Shown piece by piece: positions 30,564 to 39,591 of a DNA stretch of 64,000 bases (position 1 is the first letter of the stretch; each line of letters begins with the position of its first letter). Source of the stretch: Acaryochloris sp. CCMEE 5410. GTDB lineage: Bacteria > Cyanobacteriota > Cyanobacteriia > Thermosynechococcales > Thermosynechococcaceae. The notes below the pieces were generated by a model. It saw only the letters and a list, made by a program, of their open reading frames with translations. It had not been told where the DNA came from and searched no databases. The stretch covers positions 2,976,001 to 3,040,000 of the forward strand of contig NZ_AFEJ02000001.1 in NCBI RefSeq assembly GCF_000238775.2, written 5' to 3'. The position numbers were made by a program, and so were the translations under genes.

Positions 30564-31724
30564 GTGAGCTTGCCCCGTTTGCTATTCCTAACTGAACGTT
30601 TTCCCCCAGATATGGGCGGCGTATCCCGCAGCGCGGGGCGGATTGTCACATCCCTACACAGCCTGGGCATTGATGTAGATGTGGTGACCTGGAGCCGGTA
30701 TCTGCAGCCGGGGGAGATGAGTACTGAGCAGGGCAGTTCAGGCCGAGTTTATCGGCTGGGGTTATATCGCCATTGGGATGCAACGATGCCCCATACTTTA
30801 AATATTTTAGATGGGCTGCACCAAGCATCTCCCTTTAAGGCCGTTTGGGGGCATTATTTATTTCCTGCCGGTTTTTTAGGGGTGTGGTTTGGCCGACAAC
30901 ATCACATACCAACACTGGTAAGTGCACGGGGAAACGATATCGATCGAGAACTATTTCCCCCTGGAGACTTTGCCCGCTTGCAGTGGACACTCACCCATGC
31001 CTCAACCCTCACGGCAGTCAGTCACGATATGGCCCGTAAAATGCAGATGGTTGGGGACCGCACCCCTATCACTGTTCTTCCCAATACCCTCGATTGTGAG
31101 ATTTTTCATCCTCTCCCACCCAATGACCTGCAAGACCTACGCCACAATTTAGGTATTGCCGATCAAGAAGTCGTGTTGGGATTTTCAGGAGAGCTGCGAG
31201 AAAAGAAAGGTCAGGGATTTTTATTACAAGCCCTCGCTCAGCTCCGAGCCCAGCGTCCAGCCTGTCTGTTGATTATCGGCGAGCTGCGTTCTGCGGCTCA
31301 GTCATTGCTGCAAACGTTTGCGATTGACCATCCTGATCATGCGGCTCGGGTGATTGTCACTGGCCCGTTGTCAGACCCTGAGGTGATCGTTCAGCACTTA
31401 AATCTCTGTGATATCTATCTGCAGCCGTCTTTGTGGGAAGGTATGCCCAATGCACTGCTAGAAGCCATGGCCTGTGAACGTTGCTGTATTGCCAGTGATG
31501 CGGGCGGCATCCCAGAGGTGCTGGAGTCAGGACAAACGGGATGGGTCATACCGAGATCGCAACTGCATCACTTAGGCGATGCCATTCTAGACTGTCTTTC
31601 TCTCTCGGTGGAGGAACGACACCAGATGGGACAACGTGCCCGACAATTTGTCCAAACCCACCATGCCCCTGCCCAAGAGAAAGCGCAGCTCCAAAAATTG
31701 CTAGAGCATTTAATCAATGGATGA
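30564..31724 (+). CDS. GT4-family glycosyltransferase
   Basis: A 386-residue GT-B fold enzyme. The N-terminal acceptor domain starts LLFLTERFPPDMGGVSRSAG, and the donor domain carries GFSGELREKKGQGFLLQAL and the GT4 signature LQPSLWEGMPNALLEAMACERC with the EX7E glutamates. The GTG at 30564 is used as start. It begins 45 bp after the PilB-like gene and ends with a 15-bp tail-to-tail overlap with another GT4 gene on the opposite strand. It probably builds an envelope polysaccharide; sugar and acceptor are unknown. Confidence 0.85.
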   Translation: MSLPRLLFLTERFPPDMGGVSRSAGRIVTSLHSLGIDVDVVTWSRYLQPGEMSTEQGSSGRVYRLGLYRHWDATMPHTLNILDGLHQASPFKAVWGHYLFPAGFLGVWFGRQHHIPTLVSARGNDIDRELFPPGDFARLQWTLTHASTLTAVSHDMARKMQMVGDRTPITVLPNTLDCEIFHPLPPNDLQDLRHNLGIADQEVVLGFSGELREKKGQGFLLQALAQLRAQRPACLLIIGELRSAAQSLLQTFAIDHPDHAARVIVTGPLSDPEVIVQHLNLCDIYLQPSLWEGMPNALLEAMACERCCIASDAGGIPEVLESGQTGWVIPRSQLHHLGDAILDCLSLSVEERHQMGQRARQFVQTHHAPAQEKAQLQKLLEHLING

Positions 31725-32891
31725 CGTTTGCAGAAGGTCTTGATAGCAAGCAATCAGCCGATCCGTGGCCTGTTGCCAGGTGAACTGTTGCGTGATCTGC
31801 AATCGCGCATTCTGAGACAACTGCATACGTAGCTCTGGATCAGCTCTGAGTCGAAGCACCCCATCTTTAATCGCTTTGGCAGAGCCGGGACGAACCGACA
31901 AAAAATGGGTGTCCGGCATCCCTAATTCACGAACCACTGGCAGATCACTAGTAATGACAGGCGTGCCAGATGCCATCCCCTCTAGCACTTTCAAGGGACA
32001 ACAGCCTTGGGTACAGTTGCGATCATTGGGTTTTAATGGGGCGAGAATCACATCTGCGGTATGCATTTGGTGGCAGAGATCGGTCTGGGACAGCGGTTCC
32101 AGAATATTCAGTTGCTTGTCTACACCTAATTTAGTAGCCAGTTTAGTTAGCGATCTCACTTGGTTAGGTTTTGCGGGACCCACAATCGTCAGAGTGGCGG
32201 GGAAGTCCCGACAGTAAAGTCCCAACGCTTCAACGGCTAAATCCACCCCTTGCCAAGCGGATAAGGTTCCAAAGTACAGCAAATGCAAGCTTTCAGGATC
32301 TGGCTGCGGAGCTTGGTGCGGAAAGAAGTCGAGATTAACGCCATTGGCAATCACCTGAATTTTGGTTGGAGAGACACCCCGCTGAATTAAATAGTCGCGA
32401 GTCACCTTGCTAACGGTGAGCACTACATCGGCTTGCTCTAAACATAAATCTTCCTGAGCGATCAGCTTATGCATCAGTTCTCGATCATCTGCCACTCGCG
32501 GATAGCGGTATTTCAGCTCAATGGACGGTAAGCCATTCACCTCCAGAATCAAAGTTTGGCAATACTTTGACTTTTGTTGTGCAATCGGGAATCCTTCATA
32601 CATCGACCGTACATGGATGACATCAAACCATTGGCCTGCCAACCATTGTTCAAGCCGCTGGCGAAATGTAATTACCCGGTCAATTAAGGTCTTACCACTG
32701 GTGGGAAGAGCAGTATGCATCACGCCTGGCCATCGCTCTACGGTCGGAGATATCTCCAGCGTAGGGGCAACACTGACGAACTGGACTGAACCACACCATT
32801 GAGCAAGGGCTTGGGTAAAGGCAGCAATATGAATCGCAGCACCTTTAGGGGCGGGAACCATATCGAAACAAACGTAAGCCAACTTGGGCAT
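31710..32891 (-). CDS. GT4-family glycosyltransferase
   Basis: A 393-residue GT-B glycosyltransferase. The glycine-rich N-terminal loop is FDMVPAPKGAAIHIAAFTQ. The donor-binding half has LLYFGTLSAWQGVDLAVEAL, DVILAPLKPNDRNCTQGCCP and KVLEGMASGTPVITSDLPVVRE. Its last 15 bp overlap the convergent GT4 gene ending at 31724. Specificity cannot be deduced. Confidence 0.83.
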   Translation of the reverse strand: MPKLAYVCFDMVPAPKGAAIHIAAFTQALAQWCGSVQFVSVAPTLEISPTVERWPGVMHTALPTSGKTLIDRVITFRQRLEQWLAGQWFDVIHVRSMYEGFPIAQQKSKYCQTLILEVNGLPSIELKYRYPRVADDRELMHKLIAQEDLCLEQADVVLTVSKVTRDYLIQRGVSPTKIQVIANGVNLDFFPHQAPQPDPESLHLLYFGTLSAWQGVDLAVEALGLYCRDFPATLTIVGPAKPNQVRSLTKLATKLGVDKQLNILEPLSQTDLCHQMHTADVILAPLKPNDRNCTQGCCPLKVLEGMASGTPVITSDLPVVRELGMPDTHFLSVRPGSAKAIKDGVLRLRADPELRMQLSQNARLQITQQFTWQQATDRLIACYQDLLQTSSID

Positions 32892-32973
32892 AACTGAGGA
32901 ATTAGGGATAAATGCAGCTATATCTTATGCTAGGGCTTGATTAGGAGCCATCCAGTCTGGGGGAAGGTGTTAT

Positions 32974-33894
32974 ATGTCTCTCAATCTTGCAAGATTTAGG
33001 CTAAAGCCGAAGTACAAACACATTGGTTTTGCGAGCGAGATCCAGACTGACTTAGCGAAATTGGAGGATCGAGTTCAACAAGCACAAGCTCGACATCGTC
33101 TTTACAACTACATTACCCGTTTTGCTTGGATCGGATTAATTGGCTCGTTTGTGATCGGGGTGTTTGGCTCGGTACTACTGGAGCAGCCATTGTCACCATT
33201 ATTTTGGCTATTTCTTTTCTCTTTGGGGGTGCTGTTGGTTCTAGGGATGTTGAAATTATTCGAACGTCCTTGGTTGATCCCTCAAGAACGGTATGTGCTC
33301 CCTGTGGGATTAATCAAAAAAGTTATCCGTGATATGGAGCTAGAACCTTCGCTCCATTTGTCCCTCAATTGCTCTCCTGTCAACGCAAAGCGTAAACGAA
33401 TTGACACGATACCCGATCCGAAGCGAGACAGGTGGAAAATCGACCGTTATGCAGATCCTTGGTTATTGCTAGAAGGTCAGTTTTTGGATCAAACCGACTT
33501 CACCTTGACGTTGACAGAACTCTACATTGAAAAATATGGCTGGAAACGGAGTCGTAGTGGCAAGACCAAACACAAACGTAAGAGCAAGCCTAAAGGGTTA
33601 TCCCTCACTTTAACGTTACGGTTTCAACGCAAGAAGTATGGTGCGGTTACAGTCTTAAAAGACTCCCTGAAAGAGGCCCTAAAACTCACCCCGACCGCGC
33701 GAGTCAAACGGATAAAAGTCAGCGATCGCACCCTATCTCTCACGGTGAAGGTGCCTCCCTATCCGCCTCCAAAACGTTTTGAGGTTGATCGAAACGTTGA
33801 TGTTAAACAAGTTGAAGAGTTGATCACACAGATGTTTTTGAGTCTGTACCATGTGCTCAATTTGGCCCAAAAGTTATCAAAAGTGACATTATGA
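32974..33894 (+). CDS. Unidentified membrane protein with basic cytosolic domain
   Basis: A 306-residue protein I do not recognise. A short helical N-terminus (KLEDRVQQAQARHRLYNYI) precedes two adjacent membrane helices (about residues 52-70 and 74-92). The remaining 200 residues form a soluble alpha/beta region with a very basic stretch (KRSRSGKTKHKRKSKPKG, about 191-208). The start ATG follows GGGGGAAGG. It lies just beyond the end of the TPR-array gene, transcribed towards it. Confidence 0.55.
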   Translation: MSLNLARFRLKPKYKHIGFASEIQTDLAKLEDRVQQAQARHRLYNYITRFAWIGLIGSFVIGVFGSVLLEQPLSPLFWLFLFSLGVLLVLGMLKLFERPWLIPQERYVLPVGLIKKVIRDMELEPSLHLSLNCSPVNAKRKRIDTIPDPKRDRWKIDRYADPWLLLEGQFLDQTDFTLTLTELYIEKYGWKRSRSGKTKHKRKSKPKGLSLTLTLRFQRKKYGAVTVLKDSLKEALKLTPTARVKRIKVSDRTLSLTVKVPPYPPPKRFEVDRNVDVKQVEELITQMFLSLYHVLNLAQKLSKVTL

Positions 33895-33978
33895 GAAGCT
33901 CTTCTCTGAAAGCCGTTTTGCTGATGAATGTCTGACTTATTGACGGGAAATAAGCTCACAATGTTGAGAATGCCTTGA

Positions 33979-36900
33979 CTATAGCGTTGAGCGAATCTGA
34001 TCGACCGCCTGTTGGAATGGTTTGAAGTCAATTGCTTTGCCAATGGCTTCAGCCTGGGCCAACGATGCTTCTAGACCATCTAAGTCGCCTAGCTGTTGTT
34101 GGGCAGAAACAATAAACATTAACAAGTTACGACCTTGACTATATTGATCACCAATTTGCTGAAAAATGGTTTGAGCAGACTGATAGTAATCCATCGCTTG
34201 TGCTGGACGATCCTGTAAACTTCCTAACCCCAGTAACGTATTGGCTTCCCCCAGCCGAGCACCCACCTCGCGATATATCCTCAAGGCTTGGTCATAGCGA
34301 TCTAAGGCCTCTTGACGTTGATCCAGAAATTGGAGGACATCACCCAGGGCTTTTAACGTATTGGCTTCCCCCAGCCGAGCACCCACCTCGCGATATATCC
34401 TCAAGGCTTGGTCATAGCGATCTAAGGCCTCTTGACTTTGCTTGAGAAATTGGAGGACATCGCCAATCGCTTTTAACGTATTGGCTTCCCCCAGCCGATC
34501 ACCCACCTCGCGATATATCCTCAAGGCTTGGTCATAGCGATCTAAGGCCTCTTGACGTTGATCCAGAAATTGGAGGACATCACCCAGGGCTTTTAACGTA
34601 TTGGCTTCCCCAGCCGAGCACCCACCTCGCGATATATCCTCAAGGCTTGGTCATAGCGATCTAAGGCCTCTTGACGTTGATCCAGAAATTGGAGGACATC
34701 ACCCAGGGCTTTTAACGTATTGGCTTCCCCCAGCCGAGCACCCACCTCGCGATATATCCTCAAGGCTTGGTCATAGCGATCTAAGGCCTCTTGACGTTGA
34801 TCCAGAAATTGGAGGACATCACCCAGGGCTTTTAACGTATTGGCTTCCCCCAGCCGAGCACCCACCTCGCGATATATCCTCAAGGCTTGGTCATAGCGAT
34901 CTAAGGCCTCTTGACTTTGCTGAGAAATTGGAGGACATCGCCAATCGCTTTTAACGTATTGGCTTCCCCCAGCCGATCACCCACCTCGCGATATATCCTC
35001 AAGGCTTGGTCATAGCGATCTAAGGCCTCTTGACGTTGATCCAGAAATTGGAGGACATCACCCAGGGCTTTTAACGTATTGGCTTCCCCCAGCCGAGCAC
35101 CCACCTCGCGATATATCCTCAAGGCTTGGTCATAGCGATCTAAGGCCTCTTGACGTTGATCCAGAAATTGGAGGACATCACCCAGGGCTTTTAACGTATT
35201 GGCTTCCCCCAGCCGAGCACCCACCTCGCGATATATCCTCAAGGCTTGGTCATAGCGATCTAAGGCCTCTTGACGTTGATCCAGAAATTGGAGGACATCA
35301 CCCAGGGCTTTTAACGTATTGGCTTCCCCAGCCGAGCACCCACCTCGCGATATATCCTCAAGGCTTGGTCATAGCGATCTAAGGCCTCTTGACTTTGCTT
35401 GAGAAATTGGAGGACATCGCCAATCGCTTTTAACGTATTGGCTTCCCCCAGCCGATCACCCACCTCGCGATATATCCTCAAGGCTTGGTCATAGCGATCT
35501 AAGGCCTCTTGACTTTGCTTGAGAAATTGGAGGACATCGCCAATCGCTTTTAACGTATTGGCTTCCCCCAGCCGATCACCCACCTCGCGATATATCCTCA
35601 AGGCTTGGTCATAGCGATCTAAGGCCTCTTGACTTTGCTTGAGAAATTGGAGGACATCGCCAATCGCTTTTAACGTATTGGCTTCCCCCAGCCGAGCACC
35701 CACCTCGCGATATATCCTCAAGGCTTGGTCATAGCGATCTAAGGCCTCTTGACTTTGCTTGAGAAATTGGAGGACATCGCCAATCGCTTTTAACGTATTG
35801 GCTTCCCCCAGCCGATCACCCACCTCGCGATATATCCTCAAGGCTTGGTCATAGCGATCTAAGGCCTCTTGACGTTGATCCAGAAATTGGAGGACATCAC
35901 CCAGGGCTTTAACGTATTGGCTTCCCCCAGCCGAGCACCCACCTCGCGATATATCCTCAAGGCTTGGTCATAGCGATCTAAGGCCTCTTGACTTTGCTTG
36001 AGAAATTGGAGGACATCGCCAATCGCTTTTAACGTATTGGCTTCCCCCAGCCGATCACCCACCTCGCGATATATCCTCAAGGCTTGGTCATAGCGATCTA
36101 AGGCCTCTTGACGTTGATCCAGAAATTGGAGGACATCACCCAGGGCTTTTAACGTATTGGCTTCCCCCAGCCGAGCACCCACCTCGCGATACAGACGCAA
36201 CGCTTCGTCATAGCGCTCTAAAGCCGCTTGGCGTTGGTCAAGAAATTGGAGGACATCACCCAGGGCTTTTAACGTATTGGCTTCCCCCAGCCGAGCACCC
36301 ACCTCGCGATACAGACGCAACGCTTCGTCATAGCGCTCTAAAGCCGCTTGGCGTTGGTCAAGAAATTGGAGGACATCACCCAGGGCTTTTAACGTATTGG
36401 CTTCCCCCAGCCGATCACCCACCTCGCGATACAGACGCAACGCTTCGTCATAGCAAACATTTGCCTCGTGAGCATTGTCTTTGAGTTCAAAATAGAGATT
36501 CCCTAGCTGTTCTAAACTGGTCGCCAATTCTGCAGGCAAATCCAGATTGTCCAATAATTGCACAGCTCGTTTATAGACCTGGATAGCAAACTCACGATTT
36601 TGTCTGCTTTGACTTCGCTTCGTATAAACTTGCCCCAATTGAGTATACAGATCTGCTAATTGGGCTGGATCTTTATCGGCCTGCTGCTCCAGCGCTTCAA
36701 TCAGACCCATCAACGCTTCGATAGAAGGATCTAACCCCCTAGTTGCCGCTTTTTCCGTCGTCTTGGAAGCTGTAAATGGTAAGAGAGCCACATCACTGGG
36801 GTCAACGCCAAACCAAAAAACGCCACTGCGCCAGCTCCAGAAATCTGGCGATTGCTCTGCTAATAAACGCACCACCTTGCGATTGACCCAGAGCACAACC

Positions 36901-37307
36901 GGAAACCGAAATTGCCGCAAAGCTTCTCGGGTCCATTGTAAGTACCCTAAAAATCGAGCTTGCTGAGACTCTGGCATCGCCAACATTGACGGCAGTAAAT
37001 CCCCAATCCCCAGCACCGTGACCACCGCAGGCTGATGCTCCTGTAAAACAGGCTGTTGAGCGACCAACTGCTCTAATCCTGTCCGCAAACTGGGGTCTTG
37101 ACGGTTAATAAACAACCGATAGGCATGGACTCCCTGCTCCCGCAGCGATTGCTCGTAGTCCTCAATAACGGCAGTTTGCAAGTTACGGTTTTCTGTCACG
37201 GCAATCAGTAATCCCAATTGCCCCTGATTCGCCTCTAGGGCAACTAGCAGCCGCAGGTATTGGCGCTGTTCTTCCGCAGAGCGCTCAATGGTGGGCATCC
37301 TCAGCAC
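33979..37307 (-). CDS. TPR-array protein of an NLR-like pair; frame broken by four one-base deletions
   Basis: The frame starts at GTG 37307 (or ATG 37298) inside the 3' end of the ATPase gene. Residues about 1-170 are an alpha/beta domain without a Walker A (LLIAVTENRN, AVVTVLGIGDLL, FPVVLWVNRKVV, SPDFWSWRSGVFWF), resembling the inactive P-loop-like domain of cyanobacterial TPR sensors. A short TPR region is followed by 19 nearly identical 40-residue TPR units and a C-terminal cap (about 34230 down to 33979). The frame breaks near 35909 (TTTT to TTT), 35330 (CCCCC to CCCC), 34920 (missing T) and 34608 (CCCCC to CCCC). Adding four bases to the 3329-bp span gives exactly 1111 codons, so the protein would be 1110 residues. 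Without repair only the first 482 residues are made. Function is unknown; ligand sensing with the upstream ATPase is inferred. Confidence 0.75.
34230..36456 (-). repeat. Nineteen tandem 120-bp TPR-coding repeats
   Basis: The string CACCTCGCGATA recurs 19 times, from 34264 to 36420. The distance is 2156 bp, i.e. 18 periods of 120 bp minus the four deleted bases. Sixteen copies continue TATCCTCAAGGCTTGGTC and the three nearest the N-terminal end continue CAGACGCAACGCTTCGTC. Two interchangeable linker types alternate irregularly (coding LGDVLQFLDQRQ or IGDVLQFLKQSQ), giving a mosaic expected from slippage or gene conversion. Confidence 0.95.
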
Positions 37308-38631
37308 TCCCAGAGTCCATCGTCGGCAGCAATTGCTCTAGCTGGAGATGTTTTTTGACAATCGGATGCACATCGTACCAGACCTGATTGTTGCGATATT
37401 CCAAGATATATAACCCGTGCAACAGTAGGGCAAAATCTTCATCATCCACTTCTTCTGGCTTAGCATCTTCATAGGTTGTGACTAAAATCTCAGACCGCCG
37501 CTTGCCCAAAGACAGAGAAAATTCATTCCGAAGTTCCCGCACAGCCAGTTCCAGCACCTGATCATCAATCTTCATCTCAGTTCGTTCTGGCTCCAGCCGC
37601 AGTAGCAGCGAACATTGACTGCAACATTCCCGAGCAATCCGCACCATTTCCCGCAATACTCCTCCACTCAGCAACACAATCTGCCGAGCGGTTTGTGGCG
37701 ACATGACTTCCGCCCAGTGCTCACCAAAGCGACGTTCTAATACTTTGAGGAAAATATCCACCTTGCGCTGATCCGGCTGCTGCTGGCGGTGACGATCGGC
37801 CTTAGTAAAAAATTTAGCAACTCCCATTTGCAAAATCGGACGACCACAAGCCGACTGCAAAATCGTGCGGAGTTCAATATCTCTGACCACGGCTATCGGA
37901 ATAGTAAACACCATCCGCATTTGGGGCTGAAAAAGCGCCAGGATATTGTTCTTGTAAATTTCTTCTACTAATTTCCAATCCAATTTATCCAAATCATCAA
38001 TAATCACTAACAGGGGACGGATTGTATGATGCTGGATCAGAGCAGCGATTTCTTCTATTTTGGCTACGAGTTCAGAAATACGCCGTTCATAAGTACGTTT
38101 GATTTCTTCCCTAAAGGTGGATTCTGTTTGTAGCTTAGCGGTCAAGATCTTCAGAACATCGCCACCAATCCCAATCTGGGATTTGAGATCCTTGGTTTCC
38201 GTCGTTGAGTGAGTAGTAATAAACCAATTTAAAATTTCTTCTTGAGTGGTCGTAGGAATATCCACCTCGGAGTCCCTCGCCTTACTCAAAAGCTGTAAAG
38301 CAATAGCATAGAGAATATTGACATGGTCCACCGCCGACATCTCTACCATGTCCGAGATGGAAAAGCGGACGACAAAATAGCGGGGTTCTCGCTCTGGATC
38401 ACTCATCAAGCGGCCAAACTGGGCGAGTAGCGTTGACTTCCCACACCCCCGATGTCCTGCAAAGATAATCTTGCCATCCTCGGGTGCATCGTCCACAGCC
38501 TGCTCTAGCCGCACCAATGCATCCCGACCGTAATCGACGCGAAACGCCTCGACTTCCTCGTCAGACAACAAGGGAAATAAATCTAAATCCCGATAAGCCT
38601 GCCGAAAGGTTGCGAGAAGGGGGTGACTCAT
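37285..38631 (-). CDS. STAND/AAA-like P-loop ATPase, partner of the TPR-array protein
   Basis: A 448-residue ATPase. Walker A is GHRGCGKST (residues 59-67) and Walker B is LLVIIDDLDKLD (207-218). A long helical insertion between them (about 165-200) looks coiled-coil. The C-terminal region (about 380-448), with LLLHGLYILEYRNNQVWYDV, looks like a winged helix, as in STAND and ORC-type ATPases. Its stop lies 23 bp inside the following TPR gene, so the two are translationally coupled. The pair has the parts of an NLR-like sensor split over two genes: NTPase switch, winged helix and repeat sensor. No effector domain (nuclease, TIR, protease) is recognisable in either protein. Confidence 0.8.
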   Translation of the reverse strand: MSHPLLATFRQAYRDLDLFPLLSDEEVEAFRVDYGRDALVRLEQAVDDAPEDGKIIFAGHRGCGKSTLLAQFGRLMSDPEREPRYFVVRFSISDMVEMSAVDHVNILYAIALQLLSKARDSEVDIPTTTQEEILNWFITTHSTTETKDLKSQIGIGGDVLKILTAKLQTESTFREEIKRTYERRISELVAKIEEIAALIQHHTIRPLLVIIDDLDKLDWKLVEEIYKNNILALFQPQMRMVFTIPIAVVRDIELRTILQSACGRPILQMGVAKFFTKADRHRQQQPDQRKVDIFLKVLERRFGEHWAEVMSPQTARQIVLLSGGVLREMVRIARECCSQCSLLLRLEPERTEMKIDDQVLELAVRELRNEFSLSLGKRRSEILVTTYEDAKPEEVDDEDFALLLHGLYILEYRNNQVWYDVHPIVKKHLQLEQLLPTMDSGSAEDAHH

Positions 38632-38817
38632 AGGTAATGGATCGTGCTGGCCTTCATCATACCCAACCTCAGCAATTCAAATGCAAAAAATGCTAACCAA
38701 TACACGGTTCACGCCGTTCAATGCCCATTCCCTGACATTCTGATATGAATTCATTTCTCCAGTGGCGAAATCATAATCATGGTTTATCTTAGGTGAGGCC
38801 GCCTATTCAACCTCCTG

Positions 38818-39591
38818 GTGCCAACGGTGCAAATTCAACTCGTTTGGACTGATCCAACTTCTGGTAAAACCTATCAGCCCCATTTGCAGCCTCCGGTTGC
38901 TTTGGGACAAAGCTTTAATCTGATGCCTGCCACCCATCAAGGGCAAGCAGTGAGTCGAATTGTGCTCCATGATGACGCAGTACAGGCATTTCATGCTTTG
39001 TTGGAAGTGCGACAGAGTAGCGTTTGGTTATGCAGCCAGGCAGACAGCCAAATTAACGGGGTCACTGTTACTGAGGGAGTTTTAACCCATGGTGACCGAA
39101 TTCAGATCGGTCCCTTTGAACTCACATTCACGCTTGTCCCAAAGCCAACCACCACCGAGGAACCCCTCCAAGATCAAGCATCGGCCATCAGTGGAGACTC
39201 TCGTTCTACCTCACTTTTGGGTATGGCCCAGATCCCTACAGAGCGCCCCGCACAAACAGCACAGGCGAATCGTTCTTCTGGGGAATGGGTTTGCGATCGC
39301 AAAGTCGGTTTCTTGTTCAAACGAACGTGCGATCGCACCACAGCATTGGGATGTCCTTACTGTCGTGATGGTCAAAGCAAACTCGACCAAGACCCTTACT
39401 GGTTAGACTATGATCTCTATCCTGGTTATGGCATCTATCGCCCCGGCAGTTGGGGCTATGAATACTATCGCGATCGCGCTTACTACTGCTACAACCGCGA
39501 GTCCCGAAACGTTGACTTTACAGAAGCGGATGCCGCCAGCTTTGAAGAGGAATTGGATACAGATTACGAGATGAATTTTGGGGCCAGTTAA
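38818..39591 (+). CDS. FHA-domain protein with C-terminal Tyr/Asp-rich Cys region
   Basis: A 257-residue protein starting at GTG 38818. An FHA-like domain spans about residues 25-100 (LGQSFNLMPATHQGQAVSRI, GVTVTEGVLTHGDRIQIGPF). A linker leads to a Cys-containing segment (WVCDRKVGFLFKRTCDR, LGCPYCRDGQ; about 160-192), possibly a zinc site, and then a Tyr/Asp-rich tail (YWLDYDLYPGYGIYRPGSW). The stop overlaps the next gene's start as TAATG at 39589-39593, so the two are coupled. Phosphothreonine recognition is family inference. Confidence 0.7.
   Translation: MPTVQIQLVWTDPTSGKTYQPHLQPPVALGQSFNLMPATHQGQAVSRIVLHDDAVQAFHALLEVRQSSVWLCSQADSQINGVTVTEGVLTHGDRIQIGPFELTFTLVPKPTTTEEPLQDQASAISGDSRSTSLLGMAQIPTERPAQTAQANRSSGEWVCDRKVGFLFKRTCDRTTALGCPYCRDGQSKLDQDPYWLDYDLYPGYGIYRPGSWGYEYYRDRAYYCYNRESRNVDFTEADAASFEEELDTDYEMNFGAS

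Noticed and set aside
34200-34954. Repeated plus-strand frames rich in PPRDISSRLGHSDLRPLD
   Set aside because: These are translations of the complementary strand of the TPR repeats; their apparent conservation follows from the DNA repeats, not selection on a protein.
34230-36456. Possible CRISPR array because of regular direct repeats
   Set aside because: The period is 120 bp, the units are contiguous without unique spacers, and they code for TPR helices in frame.
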